The position numbers and the translations under genes are program-made. A DNA stretch of 64,000 bases, taken from the NCBI GenBank assembly GCA_029866155.1, contig JARWZW010000068.1:56344-120343 (forward strand). The letters run 5' to 3'. Source of the DNA: Caulobacter sp. (GTDB lineage: Bacteria; Pseudomonadota; Alphaproteobacteria; Caulobacterales; Caulobacteraceae). The notes under the pieces are model-generated. The model searched no databases and was not told where the DNA came from. It saw only the letters and a list, made by a program, of their open reading frames with translations. Positions 1 through 7,117 of the stretch are shown here, piece by piece. Position 1 is the first letter of the stretch, and the number at the start of each line of letters is the position of its first letter.

Positions 1-705
1 GCGCGGGGTCCAGTCGAACAGGCCCAGCATATCGTCCGTCACCAGGATCTGGCCGTCGCAGCCAGCGCTGGCGCCGATGCCGATAGTTGGAGGCTCTATG
101 GCTGCGGTGATGTCTCGGGCGAGGGGTTCGGCCACGCCCTCGATCACCACGGCGAAGGCTCCGGCCTCAGCGGTCGCCCGGGCCTCCGCCAGGATACGGG
201 CCCGGCCTTCGTCATCGCGCCCCTTGGCCTTGAAGCCGCCGTCGACCAGCACCGCCTGGGGCCGAAGTCCGACATGACCCATGACCGGTATGCCCCGCTT
301 GACCAGATAGTCGATGGTCTCGGGAACGGTCTGGCCGCTCTCGACCTTGACCGCCTGGGCGCCGGTTTCCTTCATCAGTCGGGCGGCATTGGCATAGGCG
401 ACCTCGGCGGCCCCTTCATAGGAACCAAACGGCATGTCGATCACCACCATCGCCCGACGGGATCCGCGCATGACCGCCTGGCCATGCAGGATCATCATCT
501 CCAGCGTCACGCCGACGGTGTTGGGCAGGCCGTGCACCACCATGCCGACGCTGTCCCCGACCAATAGAAGATCGCAGTGGTCATCGAGAATCTCAGCGAC
601 CGGAGCCGTATAGGCTGTCAAGCAGACGATGGGATCACCGCCCTTGCGGACAGTGATATCGGGCGCGGCCAGTCGGCGAACCGCGTCTTGACGGTGAGAG
701 GACAG
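1..705 (-). CDS. panB: PanB, 3-methyl-2-oxobutanoate hydroxymethyltransferase (3' end outside window)
   Basis: PanB transfers a hydroxymethyl group from 5,10-methylene-THF to alpha-ketoisovalerate, giving ketopantoate, the first committed step of pantothenate/CoA synthesis in the cytosol. The reverse-strand translation shows the family landmarks in order: [22 protein letters not shown] (metal/substrate loop), [29 protein letters not shown] and [15 protein letters not shown], after which the frame runs out of the window. No ATG, GTG or TTG precedes the conserved N-terminus in frame. The only well-placed start is CTG at 705-703 behind an AGGAG seven bases upstream, giving an N-terminus [15 protein letters not shown]. 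It follows the stop of the upstream gene by one base, so it is probably translationally coupled to it. Function is certain; the CTG start is inferred. Confidence 0.93.
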   Translation of the reverse strand, partial: MSSHRQDAVRRLAAPDITVRKGGDPIVCLTAYTAPVAEILDDHCDLLLVGDSVGMVVHGLPNTVGVTLEMMILHGQAVMRGSRRAMVVIDMPFGSYEGAAEVAYANAARLMKETGAQAVKVESGQTVPETIDYLVKRGIPVMGHVGLRPQAVLVDGGFKAKGRDDEGRARILAEARATAEAGAFAVVIEGVAEPLARDITAAIEPPTIGIGASAGCDGQILVTDDMLGLFDWTPR

Positions 706-706
706 T

Positions 707-1090
707 TCAGAACTCCTGGGTCGCCCGGGTAATCGCGAAACCCAGAGCCAATACACCCAGCCCGACGGTCATCCAAAGCACTTCCGGACTGACCGGAAAG
801 GCGCCCAGGCTGGAACTGGCCGACAGCAACTCCCTGGCGGCCTTGCCGACGGCGCCGGCCTGGGACGTCACCTCGCTGCCCGCCGCCTTGAGGAACAGGC
901 CTGCGCCCATGAACTGACCGACCCCCACCAGGCCGGCCACGCCACCGGCGGCGCCGATGAACAGGCGGCGCATGGACCAGCCTCGCTCTAGACGGGTCTC
1001 CACATCGCGAGCGAACAGTTCGGCATCGGGAAAATGCGGCGGCTCGGAGAACATCCGGTCCAGGCGCAATTCGAAATCGAGTTCAGACAT
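707..1090 (-). CDS. Small membrane protein, candidate anti-sigma partner of the preceding ECF sigma factor
   Basis: A 127-residue protein with no family I can name. Residues 1-40 are acidic and soluble ([14 protein letters not shown]...). A hydrophobic glycine-rich stretch lies at about 45-70 and a second one at about 100-120, so it is probably an inner-membrane protein with a cytosolic N-terminus. Its ATG overlaps the end of the ECF sigma gene by 8 bases (ATGTCTGA), which means co-translation. Position and topology match transmembrane anti-sigma factors, but no HxxxCxxC zinc motif is present, so the role is inferred from context. The frame is open further upstream, but that start would lie well inside the sigma gene. 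The paralogous position in the neighbouring module is the gene at 2213-2524. Confidence 0.7.
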   Translation of the reverse strand: MSELDFELRLDRMFSEPPHFPDAELFARDVETRLERGWSMRRLFIGAAGGVAGLVGVGQFMGAGLFLKAAGSEVTSQAGAVGKAARELLSASSSLGAFPVSPEVLWMTVGLGVLALGFAITRATQEF

Positions 1091-1658
1091 GTCCCTGCCT
1101 TTCCGCTTCGCGCCCTTCGCCCTGAGCAGGCGCAAGTCGGACCCGGAGTTTATCCATACCACGTTTGACATGGGACTTCACCGTTCCCAAGGGGGTATTC
1201 AGGGTTTCTGCCGCCTCGGCGTGAGACATGCCTGCGCCATAACAGAGCGAAACGCACATCCGTTCCGGATCGGAAAGGGTTTGCATGGCTTCGTCGAGAT
1301 CGATCCGCGCCACGGTGCTCATCTCGCCTCCATGGCCGGCGTCCTCCGACTCCTGCTCATCTGTCAGCCGACTGTCCTTGCGCCACCGACGCACATAGAG
1401 CCGGGCAGCGATCCGTTTGACCCAGGCGCCGAAGGCGCCCTCGCCGCGGAACTCCGCAATCCGCTCGAAAGCGGTCAGAAAGGCGTCCTGCGCAATGTCG
1501 TCGGCCAGGGCCGGCTGGGCGCCCATGCGCCGCAGCAATCCCCGAACAGCCGAGCCGTGGCGGCGGACAAGCTCGCCAAAGGCCGGCCGCTCGCCCGCCG
1601 CCGCAAGGGCGGCGAGTTCGACATCATGCAGTCCCGCGACAGCCCTGGTCTGGGCCAT
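1083..1658 (-). CDS. ECF (sigma-70 family, group 4) RNA polymerase sigma factor, second module
   Basis: A 191-residue sigma factor. Region 2 is seen at roughly residues 25-95 (FGELVRRHGSAVRGLLRRM, then the ADDIAQDAFLTAFERI core-binding helix). Region 4 is at about 125-175, with a helix-turn-helix reading MSHAEAAETLNTPLGTVKSHVKRG. Regions 1.1 and 3 are absent, as is usual for ECF factors. It directs RNA polymerase to a small stress regulon, normally while released from a partner anti-sigma protein. The gene sits between a DUF6249-like membrane protein (35 bases upstream) and a small membrane protein whose start overlaps its end. The same gene order occurs at 2213-3443. The target promoters cannot be read from this window. 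Confidence 0.92.
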   Translation of the reverse strand: MAQTRAVAGLHDVELAALAAAGERPAFGELVRRHGSAVRGLLRRMGAQPALADDIAQDAFLTAFERIAEFRGEGAFGAWVKRIAARLYVRRWRKDSRLTDEQESEDAGHGGEMSTVARIDLDEAMQTLSDPERMCVSLCYGAGMSHAEAAETLNTPLGTVKSHVKRGMDKLRVRLAPAQGEGREAERQGHV

Positions 1659-1693
1659 GAAACAGTCTCCCCCTGGTCAGGTCTGGGCGGCGA

Positions 1694-2089
1694 TCAGGGT
1701 TGCTTGGACTTGTTGGGGTTGAAGAAGCTGAGGACGATGTAGGTCAGGCCGACAATCCCTGGGATGGCCCCCATGCCCAGCATCGGGTGAAAAGCGTCGG
1801 CCTCTTCATAGCTCACGAAGTATCCGAAGGTGGCGATGCCCACGCCGACGGCGACCCAGATGATGCCGGTCCGCAGGTCGCTCAGGGCCGTGGGGGCCAC
1901 CTTCACATTGCGGGTCATTGCGTCGATCATCTCGGGCGGCACAGGCTGACCCTTCTCGATGGCGGCTCGCAAGGTTGCCTGCATCTCGCGGCGTTCCTTG
2001 CTTTTGAAATAGCTGGGCAGGACGATCATGGCGGTGATGCCGCCGAAGATGGACAGGATGGCGACAATGGGAGCCAGGTCTTCAAGCAT
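1694..2089 (-). CDS. DUF6249-like inner-membrane protein
   Basis: A 131-residue protein with one N-terminal membrane helix (PIVAILSIFGGITAMIVLP), a charged cytosolic linker (SKERREMQATLRAAIEKGQPVP...), and two further hydrophobic segments (GIIWVAVGVGIATFGYF and GMGAIPGIVGLTYIVLSFF). The charged linker and topology resemble DUF6249 proteins, which often accompany ECF sigma factors; the function is unknown. I chose the ATG at 2089 because GGGG stands eight bases upstream; the in-frame codon at 2113 would add eight residues without a better ribosome site. The protein at 3045-3443 has the same layout with a similar linker, and each of the two stands directly upstream of an ECF sigma gene. Confidence 0.8.
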   Translation of the reverse strand: MLEDLAPIVAILSIFGGITAMIVLPSYFKSKERREMQATLRAAIEKGQPVPPEMIDAMTRNVKVAPTALSDLRTGIIWVAVGVGIATFGYFVSYEEADAFHPMLGMGAIPGIVGLTYIVLSFFNPNKSKQP

Positions 2090-2212
2090 CTCGGTAACCC
2101 CTTTTCTCTTCAACGCCGCGCTTTTGCGTGCGTCCTATGATCATGAGAGGCCTTCCAGGGGCCGTTTGGATGCGAACCCTGACATGAATTGTTCGTAAGG
2201 CGCGTCGCCGGA

Positions 2213-2524
2213 TCAAACGTTTCTGGCAAGGATCTCCGCGCGCAGACCGACGTTACCAACCGCCACCAGGACAGAGAGGGTCGCGGCCAGCACCGCGACG
2301 CCGCTGAACAGGCTGTTGGCAAGGGGCTCTAGCACCCGGACAAGCGCCGGCGCCGCAGCCCAGAGCACCAGGCCGCCCGCTGCGGAGCTCAGAAGCGCCG
2401 CCTGGAGGGATTGGCGAAGAACCCTACCTGCAATCTGCCTCATCACTGCAGCCTCGAAGGTGGTGTCCCGGACCGGCGGCCGGCCCTGGCGCAGGATGGC
2501 GGTGATCTGGTCGTCAGGAGTCAT
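2213..2524 (-). CDS. Small membrane protein, candidate anti-sigma partner (first module)
   Basis: A 103-residue protein. The N-terminal 35 residues are soluble (MTPDDQITAILRQGRPPVRDTTFEAAVMRQIAGR), followed by two hydrophobic segments (about 40-62 and 72-92). Its ATG overlaps the TGA of the ECF sigma gene by four bases, indicating translational coupling. Coupling plus topology suggest an anti-sigma role, although no zinc anti-sigma motif is present. The N-terminal pattern (D-x-x-FE/LFA-x-x-V) faintly resembles the matching protein at 707-1090, so the two may be distant paralogs. I cannot assign a family by eye. Confidence 0.72.
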   Translation of the reverse strand: MTPDDQITAILRQGRPPVRDTTFEAAVMRQIAGRVLRQSLQAALLSSAAGGLVLWAAAPALVRVLEPLANSLFSGVAVLAATLSVLVAVGNVGLRAEILARNV

Positions 2525-3045
2525 GGCGCCTCTCCGAGTTCGGCAAGCAGTCTAGCGCGTCCGCGAGACACATGCGACTTGATCGTGCCCAGCGGCAGGC
2601 CCAGGGCTTCGGCCGCCTCCGGATGGGTCCAGCCCTCCGCAAGACAGAGCAGGACCGCCGCCCGCTGTTCCGGCCCCAGATCAGACAGGACCCGCTCGAG
2701 GGTGAGACGCAAAGCCGGGTCCATAGCCGGTTCCGCCGCTTGCGCCTCTGCCTCCAGCCACTCGCCATCGCGCCGACCCTGCCGGAGGCCCGACCGGAGC
2801 GCCGTCTGAACCTTGCGATAGGCAATGCCAAACAGCCAGGGCCGGAAGTCATCCGCCGCCCGAAGCCTGGACAGGCTGGACCAGGCCGAGATGAAGGTCT
2901 CCTGGGCCAGATCGTCGGCCTCGTCAGTCCTGCCCTGCAACAACCTTCGAAGGAACCCTCGCAGGGATTGCTGGTGGCGCTGCACCAATCGCGAAAAGGC
3001 CGCCTGGGACCCGCCCCTCGCCGCCTGGACCAGCGGCCCGTCCAT
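2521..3045 (-). CDS. ECF (sigma-70 family) RNA polymerase sigma factor, first module
   Basis: A 174-residue ECF sigma factor. Region 2 lies at about residues 12-80, with FSRLVQRHQQSLRGFLRRLL and ADDLAQETFISAWSSLSRL. Region 4 lies at about 115-165, with QRAAVLLCLAEGWTHPEAAE followed by LGTIKSHVSRGRARL. The start chosen is the ATG at 3045, whose A is shared with the TGA of the upstream membrane-protein gene (TGATG). Longer frames upstream lie wholly inside that gene. The end overlaps the next gene by four bases. It is a distant paralog of the factor at 1083-1658. Confidence 0.92.
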   Translation of the reverse strand: MDGPLVQAARGGSQAAFSRLVQRHQQSLRGFLRRLLQGRTDEADDLAQETFISAWSSLSRLRAADDFRPWLFGIAYRKVQTALRSGLRQGRRDGEWLEAEAQAAEPAMDPALRLTLERVLSDLGPEQRAAVLLCLAEGWTHPEAAEALGLPLGTIKSHVSRGRARLLAELGEAP

Positions 3046-3443
3046 CAGTCCGGCCGGCGCGTCAGCACGGCAACCAGTGAGGCCAGGCAAAGGGCGGCCA
3101 TGACGAATGTGACAATCACGAAGGCCTCGCCCGCCCCATAGGTGTCGGTGAAGCTGGCGAAGCCAAAGCCGCTGGCCAGAACTCCGAACAGAACCACCTG
3201 GTACCATCCATGTTCCCGGCGACGGTAGCGTCGCGCGCCCCTGTCGTCTGCTTCAGCGTCAATCGGACGGTTGAGTTCCGCCAGCAGATCGGCCGGCGGC
3301 TCCCGGCCCTGGGCGGCATAGCTCTTGATCAGGTCAAGGGTATCGCGATGACGGCGATAGTTCAGCCAGCTCTGGAACGCCGAATAGAAAAAATAGCCGA
3401 CCGGGAAGATCAGCCACCAATAGGAACGAAACAGATCTTCCAA
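3045..3443 (-). CDS. Inner-membrane protein, first gene of the ECF module (DUF6249-like)
   Basis: A 132-residue protein: an N-terminal hydrophobic segment (WWLIFPVGYFFYSAF), a basic linker (NYRRHRDTLDLIKSYAAQGREPPADLLAEL), then two more hydrophobic segments near residues 83-99 and 107-127. The linker parallels that of the protein at 1694-2089 (a charged run, then A-x-x-x-G-x-P/E-P-P). The start is TTG at 3443 with GGAG nine bases upstream. It couples to the ECF sigma gene through a TGATG overlap. A signal-sensing or anti-sigma role is plausible from position only. Confidence 0.75.
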   Translation of the reverse strand: MEDLFRSYWWLIFPVGYFFYSAFQSWLNYRRHRDTLDLIKSYAAQGREPPADLLAELNRPIDAEADDRGARRYRRREHGWYQVVLFGVLASGFGFASFTDTYGAGEAFVIVTFVMAALCLASLVAVLTRRPD

Positions 3444-3486
3444 AGCTAGGGTCTCCTTGACCGGCGGGCATCGCCGGCATCTTCAG

Positions 3487-3512
3487 GAGACAAGTCGCCG
3501 CCGGGCTGTCTC
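3487..3512. promoter_or_regulatory. Inverted repeat GAGACA-N14-TGTCTC upstream of the first ECF module
   Basis: A perfect 6-bp inverted repeat lies 44 bases upstream of the TTG start at 3443. It could be an operator or a hairpin in the leader. No clear ECF -35/-10 pair was recognised, so the role is open. Confidence 0.3.
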
Positions 3513-3531
3513 ATGGATGCAGCGGCGGCAA

Positions 3532-3897
3532 CTATTTTTGCTCCGCCAGGGCGCGGAAGGCCGCTGCATATTGCTCGGGCTTGAATCCGACCAGCAGGAG
3601 CCCTGCCCCTTGCAGGACTGGTCGCTTGATCATCGAGGGCTGGGCCAGCATCAGACCGATCGCCTTTTCCCGCGTCAGATCCTGGCGATCCCCCTCAGGG
3701 AGTTTGCGGAAGGTCGTGCCGGACCGGTTCAAGATGAGCTCCCATCCCGCTTGGTCGGACCAGGCCTCCAGCTGCTTCCGGCCTACCCCCTGGGTCTTGT
3801 AGTCATGAAACACATAACTGCGCCCTTCCGCCTCAAGCCACTTTCGCGCCTTGACCATGGTGTCGCAGGCCTTGATGCCGAAAAGGGTCAGGGTCAT
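3532..3897 (-). CDS. ArsC/Spx-family reductase-like protein (YffB type)
   Basis: A 121-residue thioredoxin-fold protein. The N-terminus reads MTLTLFGIKACDTMVKARKWL with a single cysteine at residue 11, and the family signature NRSGTTFRKLP is at about residues 57-67. The C-terminal MIKRPVLQ loop corresponds to the cis-proline region. Proteins of this group (E. coli YffB) use glutathione, and arsenate reduction is not established for them; I therefore do not call it arsC. The ATG at 3897 is chosen because homologs start immediately before the first beta strand; the frame is open further upstream but without family similarity. It is divergent from the serine hydrolase gene and could be co-transcribed with the ECF module 88 bases downstream. 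Confidence 0.85.
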   Translation of the reverse strand: MTLTLFGIKACDTMVKARKWLEAEGRSYVFHDYKTQGVGRKQLEAWSDQAGWELILNRSGTTFRKLPEGDRQDLTREKAIGLMLAQPSMIKRPVLQGAGLLLVGFKPEQYAAAFRALAEQK

Positions 3898-4099
3898 GTC
3901 GGGAATCCAGAATCTGTCTGAACGGACCACTGCCCGAGCGGCCCTGGCTGTCAACAGGCGCAGGAGGGTCAGCCTCCATTTGCCAGGGGCGCCCTTCCGC
4001 TCACAAGAATCGGTCAAACCTCTGATCCGAACAACCCTTCGTGGCGTAACCAAGTATGAGGAATGCGGCTGGGCGCGTCTGGACGGGAACAGCAAGGCC

Positions 4100-5284
4100 A
4101 TGAACAGTTGTCAAACCCTCGGCATGGCCGCACGACGGGCGACTATTCCGGCGGCGGTCCCGGGGTCATGGCTCCTGGCAATAGCAGCCTCGGCCCTGCT
4201 GGTGCTGGCCCCGGTAGCGGCTGTGGCGGAGCCAAATCCCTCGCCCAGTGCGGCAGACAGGGTCGCTAGCCTTGCGCAAAAGGCGACCATGTCGGGCCAG
4301 ATCCTGATCGGCGACATCTCCGGAGCCCAGGCCAGCCGCACCCTTGGTCTGGCCAACCGCGAAACCAACCGCCCACATCGTGATCAGGACCGTTGGGTCT
4401 GGGCTTCCAACACCAAGTTCATCACGGCCGTTCTGGTGATGCAGCAGGTGGACGCGGGCCGATTGTCGCTCGACCAGCCGTTGCGCCGGTATCTGCCGGC
4501 CTTCACGGGACCAACGGGCGACCGGATCACCCTGCGCCAGCTCCTGCAGCACCGTTCGGGCCTGCCCAACCCCAATGACACGGCGCTGAACGCCAACGAG
4601 ATTCCGGAATTCTATACCCAGTCCGGCGCGCGGATCTCCGACCGGGCGCGCGCCCTCGGCTATTGCGCCGGACCGGCTCGGACTGAACCGGGAGACGGGT
4701 TTGCCTCCTTTGCCTACAACAATTGTGACTATCTGGTGCTGGGGGCGATCCTGGAGGCGGTTACGGGAAAATCCTACGCCGCCCTGTTGCGCGACCAGAT
4801 CGCCCGCCCCCTCGGCCTCAGGACCGTCAAGCTGGCGCCGGACAATGCGCCCGGCGGCGGCGCGGCCTCGATCGGCTACCTCGCGGGCAAACCCTTTCCG
4901 CCAGTCAATGTTGCCACACTGGGCGCGGGCGGCGCCATCACAGGATCTGCAGCTGACCTGATGGCCATCGACATCGCCTTGATGAGCGGACGACTGCTCA
5001 CTCCGGCCAGTCGGGCCACGCTCTGGCAAGGAGACCCCGCCCTCGGCTATCAGGCCCTGGGCGTCTGGTCTTTTCCGGCAGAACTGGCCGGCTGCAAGGG
5101 ACCTGTCTCCCTGATCGAACGTCGGGGCGACTTCGCCGGAATCCAGATCCGCAACCTGATGGCGCCGGACCTTGGCCGAGCCATGGTCATGTTCATCAAT
5201 GAAGCCGAGTATGACTTCGGCGAAATCTGGCAGGGACAGGGTCCGAGCTTTGACCTCGCCTCGGCGGCCTTCTGCGCAGAGTAA
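4100..5284 (+). CDS. Serine hydrolase, beta-lactamase/D-Ala-D-Ala carboxypeptidase (class C) family, exported
   Basis: A 394-residue protein with an N-terminal signal peptide (basic MAARR, hydrophobic LLAIAASALLVLAPVAAVA, cleavage expected after AVA near residue 43). The catalytic SxxK motif is SNTK at residues 103-106, and the YxN motif is YNN at about 206. The third motif (normally HxG or KTG) appears as ERRGDFAG near the C-terminus. These are the hallmarks of periplasmic class C beta-lactamase-like enzymes, which include D-amino-acid peptidases and esterases; the substrate cannot be read. The ATG at 4100 directly precedes the signal peptide; a second ATG at 4124 would also give one. It ends 17 bases from the convergent SRPBCC gene. 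Confidence 0.88.
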   Translation: MNSCQTLGMAARRATIPAAVPGSWLLAIAASALLVLAPVAAVAEPNPSPSAADRVASLAQKATMSGQILIGDISGAQASRTLGLANRETNRPHRDQDRWVWASNTKFITAVLVMQQVDAGRLSLDQPLRRYLPAFTGPTGDRITLRQLLQHRSGLPNPNDTALNANEIPEFYTQSGARISDRARALGYCAGPARTEPGDGFASFAYNNCDYLVLGAILEAVTGKSYAALLRDQIARPLGLRTVKLAPDNAPGGGAASIGYLAGKPFPPVNVATLGAGGAITGSAADLMAIDIALMSGRLLTPASRATLWQGDPALGYQALGVWSFPAELAGCKGPVSLIERRGDFAGIQIRNLMAPDLGRAMVMFINEAEYDFGEIWQGQGPSFDLASAAFCAE

Positions 5285-5300
5285 GTCGACCTTTCCGGGC

Positions 5301-5783
5301 TCAACCGGCCAGCTTCGCCTCAGCCTCGGCCAACTCCAGCAACTGGTCTGCAACAACGCCCCAGCCCTGCGCGAAGCCCATCTCTTCATGCTGCTTGTGA
5401 GAAGCGGCGTCCCAGTGGCGCGACCCGGCCCGGTAGCGGGTCCCGCTTCCTTCCGGGGCAAAGCTGAAGAAGCCCACCATGAAGGCTTTCTGCGGCATCC
5501 AGCCTGCCGTAAAGGCGTCGGTGAAGACAATGCTGCGATTGGGGATCACCTCAAGGATCACCCCCTCCATCGAGGATGTATCGCCTTCGGGTCCGGTCAT
5601 GATCATGGCCGAGCGACCACCAGGGCGCAGGTCCTGCTCGATGACCTTGGTCTTCCAGGGGCGGGGCGACCACCATTCTTCCAGTCGCTCCGTCCAGACG
5701 CGGTAGACCACCTCGGGAGGGGCGGCGATGTAGCGCTCGACGGCCAGTTCGAAAGGCCCTGTCGGGTTCTGGGTCTCGATCAA
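5301..5783 (-). CDS. SRPBCC (AHSA1/START-like) domain protein
   Basis: A 160-residue single-domain protein of the Aha1-C-terminal (AHSA1) type. The opening IAAPPEVVYRVWTERLEEWW strand-helix, the central DLRPGGRSAMIM and the C-terminal GWGVVADQLLELAEAE helix are typical. Such proteins bind hydrophobic ligands in a deep cavity; no reaction can be assigned. The start is TTG at 5783 with an AAGGA about seven bases upstream. That ribosome site lies in, or directly abuts, a segment resembling the left end of the IS element at 7082-8316, so the upstream region of this gene seems to have been replaced by IS-derived DNA. Confidence 0.85.
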   Translation of the reverse strand: MIETQNPTGPFELAVERYIAAPPEVVYRVWTERLEEWWSPRPWKTKVIEQDLRPGGRSAMIMTGPEGDTSSMEGVILEVIPNRSIVFTDAFTAGWMPQKAFMVGFFSFAPEGSGTRYRAGSRHWDAASHKQHEEMGFAQGWGVVADQLLELAEAEAKLAG

Positions 5784-5787
5784 CAGA

Positions 5788-5861
5788 TAGTTCCTTCTGC
5801 GGCGGTCCTCATCGCCGGAAAACTCACATTTTTCTAGGGGGAGAAAACCGGAGGGACGTCA
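5788..5861 (-). mobile_element. Orphan left end of an IS3-family element (relic)
   Basis: The segment contains GCCGGAAAACTCACATTTT (5814-5832), identical to 8269-8287 inside the left end of the full IS. The match continues imperfectly inward, with CCGC then AGAAGGA-type sequence as in front of the IS orfA. It continues outward to TGACG at 5861-5857, the same terminal pentanucleotide as both ends of the full IS. No transposase remains, so this is a solo end of a related rather than identical copy. It marks the border between GC-rich host DNA and an AT-rich island. Confidence 0.7.
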
Positions 5862-5939
5862 AACGTCACGGCTTGCGAGCACATCCGATTCAGGGCACCG
5901 CAGTAGATTATCTAATAAATACAACTAGGGAAAACTCAT

Positions 5940-6851
5940 TTGTCCGAAATCTACCGTTCAGCTGGCATTTCCTGTCGCTCGACACACGTGAACAACGAAG
6001 TGTTGGTGATTTCAGTATCAATCAGACCAAATCCAAACTTAGATGCACCTGGCTGGTTAAGTCGTGTATGCCAAAGAGATGGATATTCGGCTCTTGATAT
6101 TTTGAACGCTCGGCGACTGGATTTTCCACGCGAAGAGGTCAGCACGCTACTCCCTACCGTCTACAATTTCGCAAAAAACTACAAAAAAGTATTGATTTAT
6201 GGACACAGCATTGCAGCCTATGCAGCTCTAAATTTCGCACCGTTCGTAGGCGCAAAGATTGCAGTCGCGGCATCGCCTTTGTTTTCGCCCGACCCTGCCA
6301 AGGTTCCGTTTGAACGCCGCTGGCAAACGGAACGGCGCCTGCCCAAAGGATTCGCGTGGGACAATATGGTCCAGAGCTTGAATAATCTCGATCACGCGTA
6401 TCTTCTGTATGATCCACATGACGACGATGACCATCACGTCAAGGCAATTTTAGAGGTTTCTCCATCTGTAACTCTGATAAAAATACCTTTCGGCGGTCAC
6501 CCTGTGAGCACAGTACTTGCTGTCAACGGAAATATTTTCAAACTAATTGCCGATATTGCCCATGATCGGTTCAATCCAAAGATTTTTCGCTCAATAATTA
6601 GAGAAAGCCAAAGGCAATCACCGCGCTACTTCGAGACATTGGCGAAGAAGCAACCCCGAATACGCGATGAATTAAGAGTCCGCCTCCTCGAAAAGGGCCT
6701 CCAATTTCAACATTCCGCAACTCCCAGCTACCTCAAAAAGCTCATCCCCCCCTTAATTCGACAAGGTCGAGTTAGGGAGGCAAAGGATTATGCCGACTTG
6801 GCCGTGATTGCTGGCGCAGCCCGTGCAGACGTGGACAAATTACTATTATAG
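5940..6851 (+). CDS. Alpha/beta-hydrolase-like protein on an AT-rich island
   Basis: A 303-residue protein. Residues 83-100 contain a nucleophile elbow, YGHSIAAYAAL, with Ser90. The YDPHDDDDHH stretch (residues 157-166) and GGHPVS (His187) are positioned for an acid-His pair, so a Ser-Asp-His triad is plausible. The C-terminal ~110 residues are a helical, basic tail. I do not recognise a specific enzyme; similar folds occur beside surface-polysaccharide genes. Base composition is clearly AT-rich with many A/T-ending codons, unlike its neighbours, indicating horizontal acquisition. The start at 5940 is TTG with AGGG about 12 bases upstream; GTG at residue 17 (MNNEVLVIS) is an alternative. It is flanked by an orphan IS end on the left and a complete IS on the right. 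Confidence 0.7.
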   Translation: MSEIYRSAGISCRSTHVNNEVLVISVSIRPNPNLDAPGWLSRVCQRDGYSALDILNARRLDFPREEVSTLLPTVYNFAKNYKKVLIYGHSIAAYAALNFAPFVGAKIAVAASPLFSPDPAKVPFERRWQTERRLPKGFAWDNMVQSLNNLDHAYLLYDPHDDDDHHVKAILEVSPSVTLIKIPFGGHPVSTVLAVNGNIFKLIADIAHDRFNPKIFRSIIRESQRQSPRYFETLAKKQPRIRDELRVRLLEKGLQFQHSATPSYLKKLIPPLIRQGRVREAKDYADLAVIAGAARADVDKLLL

Positions 6852-7040
6852 ACCCCCCATACCATACATGAAATTATAGGATTTAATCCAGTAATATTAT
6901 CAAAATTATCAATTAATGGGCATTTCGCCATGACACTTGTGTCTTCCAAATTCGTCCATAAAGGAAATTAGTTATCAATTTCCGAAATGGACAAGGCAAT
7001 GTATTCAAGGATTCGACTTCTATTCAGACTTCAGAATTGA
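6852..7040. other. AT-rich non-coding part of the island
   Basis: This AT-rich stretch follows the hydrolase-like gene up to the return of GC-rich sequence near 7041. I see no convincing coding frame; the short frames here lack codon bias and ribosome sites. Confidence 0.5.
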
Positions 7041-7117
7041 AGGCACACGATCTCTGTGGCCGCTGCTTACAAACCGGCCTGTGACGTGCCCCCCCCCTGA
7101 AACTCGTCCAGAAATAA

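Noticed and set aside
957..1742. 261-codon plus-strand frame
   Set aside because: It lies antisense to the ECF sigma and its partner, which have clear family motifs; the composition is a GC-rich shadow.
4166..5530. 454-codon minus-strand frame
   Set aside because: Antisense to the serine hydrolase with its SxxK and YxN motifs; no recognisable motif in the shadow.
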